DNA of 64,000 bases from Diploptera punctata (Eukaryota > Arthropoda > Insecta > Blattodea > Blaberidae): NCBI GenBank assembly GCA_030220185.1, contig JASPKZ010009646.1, forward strand, positions 36,100 through 100,099, read 5' to 3'. Under the pieces are notes generated by a model. The model worked only from the letters and a program-made list of their open reading frames with translations, made no database searches and was not told where the DNA came from. Positions 22,546 through 33,691 of this stretch are shown here, piece after piece. Each line of letters starts with the position of its first letter. Within the stretch, counting starts at the first letter, position 1. Position numbers and translations under genes: made by a program.

Positions 22546-22990
22546 CATTATAATACAATTACTGGAAGTTATTATCATCTGCATAGAATTTTAAAGGCTT
22601 TCTTCTTGCTATGCAGTCAATAAGGTGGTATTGTTGACATTTTTGGTCACATAGCTTGCAGAGGCACTGGTTCGATGCGAGGTGGAACCCTTTTATGGTA
22701 CATACTCTGTAGTGCAATCCATGTGTGGCGGTCCTCGTGAACACGTGTCTTAGGGAGAAATTTGGTTCCTTCCATTCTTCGGTGTTCATCGCTGGGGTCA
22801 GGAAGAATCCGCGGTCTATATCCTTTGCTTTTTCTTCTCTCTCTCTTATGTGTGCTTCGTAGGCCGGGGTGTGTGGCAGGTTATATTTTAACGCTATTTC
22901 TCTGATGAAGAAGTCAGTCTTGGTTAGATGGTATATGAGTCGGGAGCTCGTTGACCTCCTTGAAACCCGGAGGTAAGCAATTTTGACCAT
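22546..22990 (-). pseudogene. LINE ORF2 C-terminus with zinc knuckle (family D)
   Basis: A 143-codon minus-strand frame (stop at 22559) ends in CLCKLCDQKCQQYHLIDC, a C-x2-C-x7-H-x4-C-type knuckle like the C-terminal zinc motif of CR1/Jockey-type LINE proteins. Before it come LRHVFTRTATHGLHYRVC and a basic YHLTKTDFFIREIALKYN segment. It lies between two pieces of LINE C (22246-22340 and 23018-23332), consistent with insertion into that element. It has no RT domain. The knuckle makes it a LINE end rather than a host gene. Confidence 0.7.
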
Positions 22991-23017
22991 TTCCAGTCTT
23001 TTAAGATTTGCTATGGT

Positions 23018-23332
23018 TCACCGAGTCCAGAATATTACAATTAGATAACAATATAATTACATTACACATTAATTAGGTTATGTAGAATTATTAACTATTA
23101 ATGACATTACATTTTGCTAACATATTTACTTATTCACGAATGAGTGTTGTTCTTATTTTCCGCGTTTTGTCCTTGAAATTTACCCAAGTTCATCCAATTT
23201 TCTGGGTTTACCATTAAATCGTAGCATGCCAATCTTTCACGATTTGAATTTAGAAATATTTTCGATAATAACTGATGCCTCCAATATTCTAAATTGTTAA
23301 CATATCACGTTTTTATTCTTAACAGCGCGTAA
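23018..23332 (-). mobile_element. LINE family C, resumed after interruption
   Basis: The minus strand encodes the family C segment with SNRERLACYDLMVNPENWMN and TLIRE near the stop, followed by the AT-rich 3' UTR toward 23018. The zinc-knuckle codons are lost beyond about 23332. Confidence 0.75.
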
Positions 23333-24061
23333 TTCTCTTAAGTTAGGATCAGATTGCTACGAAAAATTCTTTATGAGTTCTGGTATAAAGAATAGAGTAC
23401 ATTGGTGAATATATATAGCTTGCAAAAAAATCACCAGAAAAAAAAAGAACAGATAATTGTTGAAGAGCTCTTGGATAAAAAAGAAGAGACAGCTTCCAGG
23501 CCGAGTTAGGATTATTAGATAGATCCTGATACTACAGGAAGACGTGGTGTAATGGGGAGAGACGTTTTCTTGGGTTACGTGAGGGCCTACAGCGCTGTCT
23601 ATTAGCTGTCAAATAGTCACGTGACTCGCTCCTGGCGCTATCTACCTCGTGCGGCACGCACTTTCTGCACACGCGGAATCTGTAAAACAAATTAGTCGCC
23701 ACTAAATGCAACAATGCAACAAGTACTTATTATTTCAACACTACTGTAATTAGAAACAAGTGCTTATATTGCGGTGATTGAAACGACGTGAAATGCCGCA
23801 TCATACTAATCATTACGTTCTTGGATTAAAACTTCATTCTTTTTTTATTACGTGCGATATATTTAAAATCAGTAGGTTATAGAAAATTGCTTGAACTATG
23901 AAATAGACACCAAATTAACTGTAAGTTAGTTAAAAAATTGATATTTTATTTTCGGCTGTCTTTAATATATAAGACCATTAGCGTCTCAATTTAAGTCTGG
24001 GCACAAAAGGGTTACTTTTTTGTTCAGAGGTTTCTTTTTACATATTTGAGATTCTTTTAAC
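23333..24061. other. No gene recognised
   Basis: A GC-richer patch (23530-23680) contains no frame I recognise. The rest is AT-rich. Confidence 0.45.
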
Positions 24062-24395
24062 TAACTAATTAATTCACTGGCACTATCGAACCCATAGGTT
24101 CACGGCCGCGTGAACACAAGCTCTCCATACATCTCTATCCTGAGCTAATGTTTTCCAATTATCCCCTGTATAATCTACTTCCCTCAAATCATGGTAAATG
24201 TTATTCTCCTACCTTATTCTTGGTCTATCAACTGTGCGTTTTCACTCTGGTGTCTCTACAAGAAGCTCCCATGCGCTTATTTCATTCCCCATTCGTGTCA
24301 CATGAACCTACCCATCGCAGTCTACGAGACTTAACTGCTATTATTATATCTGACTTTCTATAAAGGTCAAGTAGCTCACTGTTATGTAGCCTATT
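24062..24395 (-). mobile_element. LINE family A 3' end
   Basis: Reverse orientation: TTAG-type tail at 24062, family 3' end with CCATAGGTTCACGGCC, then a frameshift-ridden version of the GRPRMRWENN...RRLRWVGSCDT coding end. Confidence 0.85.
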
Positions 24396-24667
24396 TGTAG
24401 TCCGTAAATATGTGACACCGGATCCATAGCTTTAGTTTCCTTCCAAAGGAAGGCCCTGGAAAATCAATCAACCCCAGCCGCTTTTGAATCCGCGAAACTC
24501 GGAACTATATGTAAACATGGTGCTCCAATAATTCACATGGAGAGACAAAATGAATATAATGAATAATCCTTGAAGAGTTTAATGATAATTATTTTCAAGT
24601 AAACACCAAAAAATATGAGTGAATAATACAAAAAAGAAAAGTAATTTATTATAACTATTCGAAAATA
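24396..24667. other. No gene recognised
   Basis: AT-rich interval between two LINE A fragments. No signature seen. Confidence 0.4.
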
Positions 24668-25045
24668 ACCAACTCACTGGGATTATCAAAACAGGAAGTT
24701 CAAGACCGTGCGGGCATAAGCTCTCCATATATCCCTATCCTGAACTAATGTCTTCTAATCATCTTCCGTATATTTAACCTCCTTCAAATCATGCATAATG
24801 TTAGTCTTTCACCTCATTATAGATCTGCCTACTGGACGCTATCCATCCTCATTCCTCATTCGTGCCACATGTCCTCCCCATCGCAATCTACGAGACTGCA
24901 TTCTTCTTATTACATCTGGTTTCCCACAAAGATAATGTAATTCAGTGTTACTTAGCTTTGTCCATTCATCTGTCTGTTCGTCTCTCTTTGGTGCAAACAT
25001 TTTCCTAAGAGCTTTATTCGCAGTCACTAATAATAATTTTCCGAT
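24668..25045 (-). mobile_element. LINE family A 3' end
   Basis: Heavily diverged reverse-orientation copy. The best-preserved part on the minus strand is LRKMFAPKRDEQTDEWTKLS, then LHYLCGKPDVIRRMQSRRLR and WGGHVARMRNEDG. Confidence 0.85.
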
Positions 25046-25065
25046 TCCGATTGAGGGTCTTTCCA

Positions 25066-25366
25066 CTTTTCAGCGGTTGCCCTTTAACCAGCCGGCTGCT
25101 GGCCCTTCACATCAACATGTGTCAATCACAGAGGTAGATGATCAACAGCCAGTGTAGGGGTGACATGTGGTTAGCATGTCGAGTCCCTCAGCCGTTATAG
25201 CTGGTTCCTCAACCTGGAGCCGCTACTTATTGTAGCTACCCAATTGCCTCACGATGCTGGGTGGGCATCGGTCCCATACTGGCCGAAATACCATGAGAAA
25301 ATTTCTTCCCCCATGGAGACTCGAACCAGCGCAAGTCCCGTAGCTCTGCGCCAAGGCTACTAATAA
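25066..25366 (-). mobile_element. SINE family 3
   Basis: Matches 29110-29456 along its length: GCCGGCTGCTGGCC at one end, CCGTTATAGCTGGTT and CCATGGAGACTCGAACC (B-box region in reverse) near the other. The tRNA-like head is at the right and partly degraded. Confidence 0.8.
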
Positions 25367-26300
25367 TAATTTCTTCTCATTTAAAGCAAGAGTCCATGTT
25401 TCGCAACTTTATAATATAATTGAAATGATATTCGTTTTATATATTCTTAGTTAAACGTTTTCTTGAGAAAAGTTGGGTTGACAAGAATCCTTGTAATACA
25501 TATCATGCGTTTCCAGAATTGAGTCGATGTTTAATTTCGTTCTGTATCTCATTCCTGTTTGTAATTATTGTTCCCAGGTATTTAAATTCAGCCCTTCTTC
25601 AAAATTACCCTCATTTGCCATTAACTGTCCATTTACATTATATAATGTATTTCTATGTGTGATCATATATTCAATTTATTGGTATTTACTTTTAATCAAA
25701 CATAAAGTGAAAATAGATGTTCTCCATTATTAATATTTGTAATCTATAGCATGTTTCACAACGTAGCTCTACAATCACTGATGTGGATTTTTATTTTGTA
25801 TAGTTGAATGTGAACACAACACTATAGTTATTTACGTTACAAGAATTGAAAATAAGGTTTCACGGAAAACTTGATATATTCAATTTCAAAACAAATTAAT
25901 AAAACAATTTCAATCTTGTAACGCACATAATTATATTTCATATTATAAAATTTCAATTTTTATTAAGTAAATATTAATAGACACCACACGTATTAACAAA
26001 GATGCATAAAATTACCTCTAAGATATGCTTAGGGTGAACTAGCTCGAATATATATTAAACTTATTAGGATTATTTCAAAATACGAATATAAATAATATAT
26101 CCAAACTGTGTGTTAAAAAAATATAATTCATTGCATTGTTCTCGCAGTTAAGAATAAGCCATTTACAATATAATAACTTGTAACAAAGATAGAAATGAGT
26201 ACTGATTTAAACAGAAAATAACGGTACTTTAAATTGACAGAATTAAATAAAACTTGTACTATAACCGTCAAAATATGTATTTTGTTATATGACAAAAAAT
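25367..26300. other. No gene recognised
   Basis: AT-rich intergenic sequence. The open frame at 25527-25733 has no recognisable features. Confidence 0.45.
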
Positions 26301-26566
26301 CCACTCCTGTGGTCTCGCCTTGTCACGCAGCGGGCCCGGGTTCGATCCCCGGTCGGGGCAGTTATTCTGGGGGGGGGTTATCGGGATTTTTCCTCACCTG
26401 TAAAAGAACTGCCAGGAAAACTTTAAGGCCTAATGGTCCACGAAATCATATGGTCATCATCATCCTTATCATCATCATCATCCTTCACCGGTGTGGAAAG
26501 CAACGGGAAGATACCACACTTACAATTCCCTAGTAAAGCTGCAAAGCATAGCATGAAATGCTGGAT
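26301..26566 (+). mobile_element. SINE family 1, short variant, A box deleted
   Basis: The head reads GTGGTCTCG joined directly to CCTTGTCACGCAGCGGG, so about 13 bp covering the A box (GTAGCGTGCTG in other copies) are missing. B box GGTTCGATCCC is intact near 26340. The 3' part matches 1641-1977. Confidence 0.85.
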
Positions 26567-26574
26567 ATGAAAAA

Positions 26575-26945
26575 AAAATATAGTTGCCTTTATTTCCTGT
26601 TCTTTTATATGGATCTCAATCTTGGGTCTTACAAAAAAGATATCTCTCACATTAAAGCCACTGAAATGAATATTTTAAGATCCGTAAAAGGATGTACACG
26701 CAAGGTTAGATTGCATAATGAGTCAATAAGAAATGAACTGAAGATGTTTTCAATACTCGATAAACTGGAAGAGCACAAACCCCGATGAAAGGAACATTTA
26801 GATAGAATGAACAATACAAGAATATCCAAAAATGATCAACACCTACAGACCGTATGCAAAAATATTGGGACGGCCATAGAAACGATGAACTTGAGACCGG
26901 AACAGGTCACATTGACATAATCCTGGAAAGGCAAAAGAAGAAAGA
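26575..26945 (+). mobile_element. LINE ORF2 end, decayed
   Basis: Plus-strand remnants in order: PVLLYGSQSWVLQKR, then (one frame later) DISHIKATEMNILRSVKGCT, LDKLEEHKPR, stop, KEHLDRMNNTRISK and ETMNLRPEQVT, with a short AAGAAGAAAG tail. This is the C-terminal part of a non-LTR ORF2, related to the families with YGSE-W motifs. Confidence 0.75.
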
Positions 26946-27214
26946 AGTTACATTTATAATGAAGTACTGATGATATGAACTTATTGTGATTAAATATGAC
27001 TCTGCTTCCTTATGAAGTTACTGTAAGTATTATGTTGAAATTCCATAGTAACTGACGTAACCTTTGTAACACAATAAACTGTTTATTTTTTTACCCTTCA
27101 GAAAGTAGGACACTTTTTTCACTTTAAAACATGTGTGTATATATGTATCATTCATTGCATTGACTCGCAGTTAAGAATCAGCCATTTGCAATATAATAAC
27201 TTATAACAAAGTTA

Positions 27215-27216
<2 letters not shown>

Positions 27217-27247
<31 letters not shown>
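27217..27247. repeat. (AT)n microsatellite
   Basis: Pure AT dinucleotides. Confidence 0.95.
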
Positions 27248-27250
<3 letters not shown>

Positions 27251-27407
27251 TAGAAAATATGGGGTTTCCATCTTTAAAATTTGTACTTAAAATATACAGT
27301 TTTATATCGGTAACTTACATAACTGTAAAATGACATGCTTTTACAGAGTGAGAGTAAAATAATATCTGAAATTTTCAATTTTATTTCAACAGTTATTTTG
27401 AATAATT

Positions 27408-27704
27408 AATATATTAGGGTTATAACCTTTTGGACTTTTGTGAAATAAAATATTTCCTGTGCAATAAATGGGCGAACTTTTTGCTTAAAATAATTGAAAA
27501 AAGGCCTTCATTTCACAGAGCTTCAAGAAATGTCATCCCAAATTAATATTAAATATTGATATTTAAATATATTTGAGGGTGATCTTTTCTCAAACTCAGT
27601 GAAATTAAGACTTTTTCAATGGTTTTAAGTAAACGTTCACCCATTCATTGCACAGGAAATATTTTATTTCACAAAAGTTCAAAAGTTATAACCCTAATAT
27701 ATAT
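27408..27704. mobile_element. Fold-back (MITE-like) inverted repeat
   Basis: Nearly the whole 297 bp is two inverted arms of about 135 bp with small indels around an AT-rich centre near 27550. Outer arm sequences include TTAGGGTTATAAC and TGTGAAATAAAATATTTCCT. No coding capacity. Superfamily unknown; the flanks (TA-rich) do not give a clear duplication. Confidence 0.75.
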
Positions 27705-27792
27705 AGGCCCTATATATGTATATATATATATATATAGGCCTATATATATGTGTGTTATAATTAAATGTAACATTGAGCAATGCAAGCTTAAT

Positions 27793-27882
27793 ATGGTATG
27801 ATAAGAAAAATAAATGCCTCTACGGGATTCGATCGATCGGGTTCAAATCCCGTCCAGGCATTTATTTTTCTTATCATACCAT
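27793..27882. repeat. Perfect 27-bp inverted repeat around a tRNA-like loop
   Basis: Arms 27793-27819 and 27856-27882 are perfect reverse complements (ending AAATGCCT / AGGCATTT). The 36-bp loop contains a B-box-like GGTTCAAATCCC and GGGATT...AATCCC pairing, like the T-arm of a tRNA-derived SINE head. Confidence 0.85.
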
Positions 27883-28292
27883 TTATATATATAATGTATG
27901 TTTTGAGTATTACTCGTATGTCCTAATAAACTTTAGTCGCTAATTATACAAAATAAAGCGAACTGATATAACTAATGCTTGTGGTTTAAGAGTTTTAATG
28001 AAAATAAATAATTATTTTTTACGTATGAGTTTGTTTCTACAATATTTTGGAATTTGCGCACTTGCAAATATTTTTAATAGTCCAATAGTCCTCCGGGAGG
28101 GACTTTAAGCCAGGGTCCCGAGTTTAGAGATTTTCAGATCCTTAAGCCCGAATAAAAAGACTAAGCAACATTTACCAATCTCATCATCCTTTGTTGACTA
28201 CTAGATGCCTCATTGGGTCAGTAAATTGACATCATACCATTCACGACACCTATAGGCAAATAAGTTAAGCGTAACTAAATTTACGTGGTCTA
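27883..28292. other. No gene recognised
   Basis: Intergenic, except a reverse copy near 28085-28105 of the short repeat seen at 21901. Confidence 0.45.
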
Positions 28293-28349
28293 ATAACTCC
28301 TACCAGAGGAGTTACATTGGACTACGCCTTGTAGATGTAACTTAGTATA

Positions 28350-28401
<52 letters not shown>

Positions 28402-28443
28402 TTTGGAAAGCACAGAAGAAACTTTATTTTCATTGGACTACGC

Positions 28444-28494
<51 letters not shown>

Positions 28495-28612
28495 ACTCGT
28501 ACCAAAGGAGTTAGATAATTTATTTTAATTGGACTACGCCAATGTAGATGTAGTATATAGGCCTAAAGAAGAAACTTTATTTTCACGTGTTACGTTAAAT
28601 TTTACGTTGAAT
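28293..28612. repeat. Irregular tandem array with (TA)n spacers
   Basis: TTGGACTACGCC occurs three times (near 28318, 28434, 28541), each followed by TGTAGATGTA or a derivative and then a TA run (28353-28398, 28449-28492, short in the third). AGAAACTTTATTTTCA precedes the second unit and follows the third. Units of about 110-130 bp differ mainly in TA-run length. Confidence 0.75.
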
Positions 28613-29109
28613 TCACCTACATTAAATTTACTAAAAGGAGTGAAGTTTCGAGCATAAAGGGGGGTGGCTTTACCATCCCCCAATCGACGTCCATATTAAA
28701 ATGAAGAAATCAATTCTTCTTTTTAATCAGAAGCAAATGTGAAGGAAATGAGATGTACGAATATGTAGTGCATACCTTGTTCACATATTACACGGGAGCG
28801 AGCAGGTAATTGAGTCGGTCACGGCAGGGTGCTTCCAGTAAATAATTAGATATACTGTGTGACAAAAAAAAAGAGCGTCCAACACAGTGCTAATAGCCGG
28901 TTGTTTGTTCCGCACTGCTGCCAACCCGACCACAACTACTTTACCTCTGGGACAGATTTCACGATCCATCCACGTGCCATAGCCTCAGGACACAATACCA
29001 GGATACAAAGAATTATGGAATGAACTAATTTCTCTCTGGTCATGATGCAATATACATTACACATTAAAAATCGCAGATATTTATTTTATGTTTGTAATAG
29101 CAGATTAAA
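28613..29109. other. No gene recognised
   Basis: Intergenic. The frame at 28781-28969 shows no family resemblance. Confidence 0.45.
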
Positions 29110-29456
29110 AAAAACCGAACTCGACGGCGCGACAGGCCAGAAAGCCCTTGGCTTGCTAGACGGCTGCTAGCCTTACATCCACATGTGCCAATCACGGAGG
29201 TAGATTATCATCTAGCCAGTGTAGGAGTGACGTGGTCAGCATGTAGGGTCCCCGGCCGTTATAGCTGGTTTTCGCAACTAGAGCCGCTATTTATTGTAGG
29301 TACCCAAATTCCTCACTATGCTGGGTGGTCACCGGACCCATACTGGACGAAATTAAGTGAGAAAATTTATTTCCCCGTGGAGACTCGAATCAGCTCATAT
29401 CCCATAGCTTCGCACCGATGCATCTTGCCTTAACTACTCGGCTACGGCGCGGGGAC
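29110..29456 (-). mobile_element. SINE family 3, near full length
   Basis: The tRNA-derived head on the minus strand starts at the right end: A box TAGCCGAGTAGTTAAGGC and B-box region GATTCGAGTCTCC. The body contains CCGGCCGTTATAGCTGG. Its partner is 25066-25366. Confidence 0.85.
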
Positions 29457-29523
29457 GATAGCTGATACAAAGTATCACAAAATTAATCGGATAAATTAAA
29501 AATACTTTTGATGAATGCTAAAT

Positions 29524-29848
29524 ATGAGAATAAAGTTCTTATGTGAATTATTGGAGCAAAGAGAAACGATCAGACGGATGAACAGAGGAAACTACATAAC
29601 AGTGAGCTCCATTATATTTAATGGAAACTAGATATAATTATAACAAATATCGTAAAATGCGATGAGCAGGACTTGTGCTACGAATGAGAATGGACGAAAG
29701 GCATGGCAAATCTTTAGGAAAACCAGACTTAATAGTATTAATCGCGATTTGTGAGTAAGAAATATTAAAGAAAAGATTGGATAAGAGTGTATGACAATCT
29801 TATATTCGCGCGGCCTTCAACTTCTGGTTCAGTAGCGTCAGTGAGTGA
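29524..29848 (+). mobile_element. LINE family A 3' end, decayed
   Basis: Plus strand, starting NKVLM-ELLEQRETIRRMNR and ending with a degraded 3' end CAGTAGCGTCAGTGAG. It has many stops and a deleted middle, making it one of the oldest family A copies here. Confidence 0.75.
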
Positions 29849-30035
29849 AGTCGATGAATGCTGATACAACACAAATGTATTGGCCTATATAAGGTAACCA
29901 TTATATAATTTTCTAATCCATAACGCCTGAGCAGGGCTACGGTATGCGTACTGGTTTGAAAAAATATATTTAATGGGAATTTGATGTGTATGGGAGCGGT
30001 GCCTACCAATCTCACGAGGAATTGGTTGGCTACAA

Positions 30036-30290
30036 TTTTTATAAGATTCATGATATGTTCCGTTGAAATATTATTCAAAAGTAAAGTATAAAATTATGGA
30101 ATATTTACCTAAAAGGTCCGTCTCATCAACTTCATTAGTTATTTAACTGTAGCGCTTTCGGACTAGTCCCGAATCCTGCTGATGATGGGACTATTCCCGA
30201 AAGCGCTACAGTTAAATAACTAATAAGTTGAGGAGACGAACCTTTTAGGAAATATTCCATAATTTTATACTTTACTTTTGGCTACAATTA
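30036..30290. repeat. Inverted repeat of Penelope-like end sequence
   Basis: Arms about 30079-30174 and 30183-30284 are reverse complements over about 95 bp with few mismatches (outer ends AAAAGTAAAGTATAAAATTA). The right arm starts inside a hammerhead-like motif (30175-30211). The 45 bp to the left (30036-30078) and the left arm recur at 40877 and 41106, split there by a LINE. The TTGAGGAGACG portion is shared with the inverted repeat at 52631. Confidence 0.85.
30175..30211 (+). ncRNA. Hammerhead-ribozyme-like motif HH2
   Basis: Plus strand. The core CUGAUGA (30179-30185) is fully canonical. One U follows, then helix II GGGA/UCCC with loop CUAU, then GAA. Helix III would be the palindrome AGCGCU, then A at the cleavage position, and helix I is CUG/CAG. 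The opposite arm carries only the GAA side, because the centre of the inverted repeat falls in the core, so it is incomplete there. Confidence 0.65.
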
Positions 30291-30474
30291 GCAGCGGATC
30301 CCCGTTAAGAAAACATGCCACTCTATACTGGCTGGATGATCAACCACTTCTATAATTTCACACATGATTGTGTGTAGCAGCTAACTGATTGATTCAATTT
30401 ATCTTAATATTATTAATACTATAGGAAAGTATGCTATATCTGCCCGTAAATGGAATAGTATGGGACAAAAACAT

Positions 30475-30960
30475 ATCTTCAAGAAACAAAAAAAAAAAAA
30501 AAAATATTAAGACAATAATCAGAAGTTCAGAACAGTATTACCTATGGAGCTGATGTGTGGGCATTAAATGCACAAATGAAAAAAAAAATTACTCTCCACT
30601 GAAATGGGGACTTACTGGAGGACGTGCTGCAAGAATTCTCAGGAAGGATGAAAATCAGAAATTCATACATAGGCCTATAAGAAAAAATGCAGGTAGGTAA
30701 ATATTCAATATTGGATTTTATAAAGAAGAAACAATTAAATTGGTACGGGACAAATTAGAAGGATACGGAAGAAGGGAAGACTACCTAAGATAATCATGGA
30801 TTGGGAACCACGGGGAAGGAAAAAAAGAAGGGTAGACCAAAATATTAGGCCTACGTGGCTTCAGGGAATCAATGAAAACTTAAGGAGGGAATGGGAAAAT
30901 AGAAAGAGAAGATATAATGGATGGACAGACAAGAATGGAAAAATGTTTGTTGAAACAAAT
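30475..30960 (+). mobile_element. LINE ORF2 end, heavily decayed
   Basis: Fragments in order on the plus strand: a degraded TYGADVWALNAQMKKK segment, GGRAARILRKDENQKF, KKKQLNWYGT and RLPKIIMDWEPRGRKKRR, with frame changes between them. The order matches the ends of the RT LINEs at 39524 and 59320. Confidence 0.7.
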
Positions 30961-31072
30961 GTGTAGTTAACTGTGAACATGGGTACCGGAAAAAATGTAT
31001 ATTCATTGTTAAAGCCGGGAATAATAAAAAAAATTATTAATAGTATAATAAGTATGTAATACTTATATATTC

Positions 31073-31437
31073 TGCTCAAGGGTTGCCGCACACTTGGTAC
31101 CTTTAAGTCACGCTTATACCATTACCTGTTGTGCAAATAATTATTTTCTAGAGTAAAATTTATTCTGTGTCTTTAATCATTTTTGTTATATTTCTTACTT
31201 TTATATCTTGGTATTTTGTATTTCAATAGTTAAATATAGATTGAATGAAAATATTTGTACATAATCATATTGTAGATATACTATGTACTATTTAGTTGTA
31301 TTGTAATTAAATGCAAGAATATTTTTTTTTTAATTTTTTAATCTGATTTTACGGGTAGACAAAGGCATTAAGGCCTTAACTCTGCCAGGTTTAACAAAAT
31401 AAAATAAAGCTATTATTATTATTATATAGTATTATTA
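31073..31437 (+). mobile_element. CR1-like LINE 3' end
   Basis: Begins in the codons for GCRTLGTFKSRLYHYL, then a stop and a 3' UTR ending TTAAGGCCTTAACTCTGCC...AATAAAGC and an ATT tail. It is the same 3' end as 16825-17289. The CACTG transposon at 31438 is inserted in this ATT tail. Confidence 0.8.
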
Positions 31438-33691
31438 CACTGGGGAACAGTGATTTTGGTGCCTTAATGTTTCACACCTATTTATGGGTATATTTGGGTC
31501 ACTGATTCCAAAGATGATTTCAGTTTCGTCCTATCAGCTCTAGTTTTTGAGATAGAGTTTATTCAAATTATATACCAGTTCAAAAATACTGGTCCACATA
31601 TACAACTATATTACTCGCATACAATTAAATACAAAAGAACAAAATACTTTCTTTTTCATGAAACAACTGTATCTATATAACTACCATAATTTATTTACAC
31701 ATTAGTCTCGTTAGAATCATTAATTTTCCTCCATCAGGTCGCAGAATCCCCGTTTCTGTGATTTCCTCCGATGCAATGATCTTGGACATTCTCGGTGGAT
31801 GCTCCAACAGTAGTCCGCCATCATATGTATATCCCCACCGTCCACGATACCTTTCTTCCATTGTACTTAATTCCTGGTGAAAACGCTCACCCTGTTCCTC
31901 ACTTACATCTCCAAGATTGTCTCTGGAAATCGATCCAAATGACTGTGTAGGTAGTGTAATTTGATGCTCATGTTACAAACCTAGTGCACAAAAAGCAGTG
32001 AGCATATTCTCCACTAGTTCATCACTATTAGGAGACTTATAGTTTCCAAGGAAATTCTTCACTACCATACAGAACGAAGACCATGCGGCTGCTTCAGTAT
32101 CATTCATTGAGTCTTGAAATTGATGGTCATTAATAAGTTGGCGGATTTGTGGTCCATCCAATATACCTGCTTTTATTTTTTCCTTACTCAGTGCAGGAAA
32201 TTTTGTACATATGTAGCCAAAACATGTTCCATCTCTATTCAACGCCTTGATGAACTGTTTCATTAAACCAAGTTTAATATGCAGTGGTGGCAAGATGATG
32301 TTGTTTCTGTCAACCAAAGGTTCTGCAAACGATGTTTTTTTCTCCAACGGTCATGCTTTCTCTAAGAGGCCAATGCCTTCTCACCCAATGTTGATCTTTG
32401 GCTCTAGAGTCCCATAAACATATAAAGCATGGGTATTTGGTGTACCCACCTTGTTGTCCTAGAAGAAAATTCACCATCTTGAGATCGACACACATTACCC
32501 ATTGGTGATCACGGTAAGAGATCTTCTCTAGCACTGTAGCTATTGTATGTTGATTTTCACGCATAGAAACTGAGTGACCAATTGGGATTGACCTGTATAT
32601 GTTCCCATTATGCAAAAGAACACATTTTAGGCTGCGTTTGGAGCTATCTATAAATAACCGCCATTCACTTGGTGTGTATTTTCTTACACCCAGCTTCATT
32701 AACAGTCCTTCAACATTCATACAAAAAACAAATTGATTTTCTACTGTGAAGAATGGCAGGAAGTCTGTTTCTCTTTTGCGATAGACTGTGACCTTTGTTC
32801 CCGGTAACAGACATTGTTTCTCTGCCAGCCTGGAAGCTAACAACTCAGATGACTTCTTTGGAAGACTTAGATCCCTTATGAGGTCGTTCAGTTCCGCTTG
32901 ACTAAAACCGGATGAAACTGATGAAGGTCCTGGGAAATCGCTGTCATTTCCCTCAGAATAGCTTTCAGTTGAATCATCCTCTTCTTCTGGTGACTCTGGA
33001 AGACTGGTAAAAATTGGAACAGGTATCTCCTCTGAATGTGGAACAGGGCGTCTTGCGGAGCGTAGATTGGGATATTCCCATCTATTCCGGTTTTTGCTAT
33101 TGATGCCCTTTACATTGACTGAACAAAAATAGCAGTCATCACTATGGTTAATTTGTTCTCGCCAGATCATTGGTTCCCCAAATTTCAAGCATTTCCGTTT
33201 CCCATTTGTCCATTGTCGTAGATGCTCTGTGCACGTTTTACATACAATGTGAGGTGCCCAAGGCTTATCTTGATCTCCCAGTTGTACTTTGAAATAGGCC
33301 AAATAAGCTCTTCTTACAAAGTCAGTTATAGGTTTTCTTTGTTGAGTGAATGTGTACTCCCCACAGATGAAACAAAACACATCAGGATTATTCACACATT
33401 TTCTTCGTGTTGAAGCCATGTCAGTCTAGAAAAAGGATAAACAATTGTCAAATTAGTAAAATTACATATGCAAACGGCAACAACAACATGAATATAACTT
33501 GGATTAAATCAATTAGTATTATGCAAACAATCGATTTACAATGGTGGTACATAAGAGCAGTATCATCAATATCTTGCAAACTAGAGCTGCTGCAACAAAA
33601 TGGATGACATTTTTGGAATCAGCAGTGCCGAAATACCCAGAATCAGGTGAAAAATTTCAGGCACCAAGAAAAAAATATTTTTTTGTTCCCC

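Noticed and set aside
22559..22990. A host zinc-finger gene
   Set aside because: The cysteine/histidine pattern and preceding segment match LINE C-terminal knuckles, and the frame lies between two halves of another LINE.
32330..32350. A slippery A-AAA-AAC heptamer at the break in the CACTG transposase, suggesting programmed -1 frameshifting
   Set aside because: The heptamer is in the correct register of the first frame, but the downstream coding frame is +1, not -1, so slippage there would not join the two parts. A one-base expansion of the A run explains it better.
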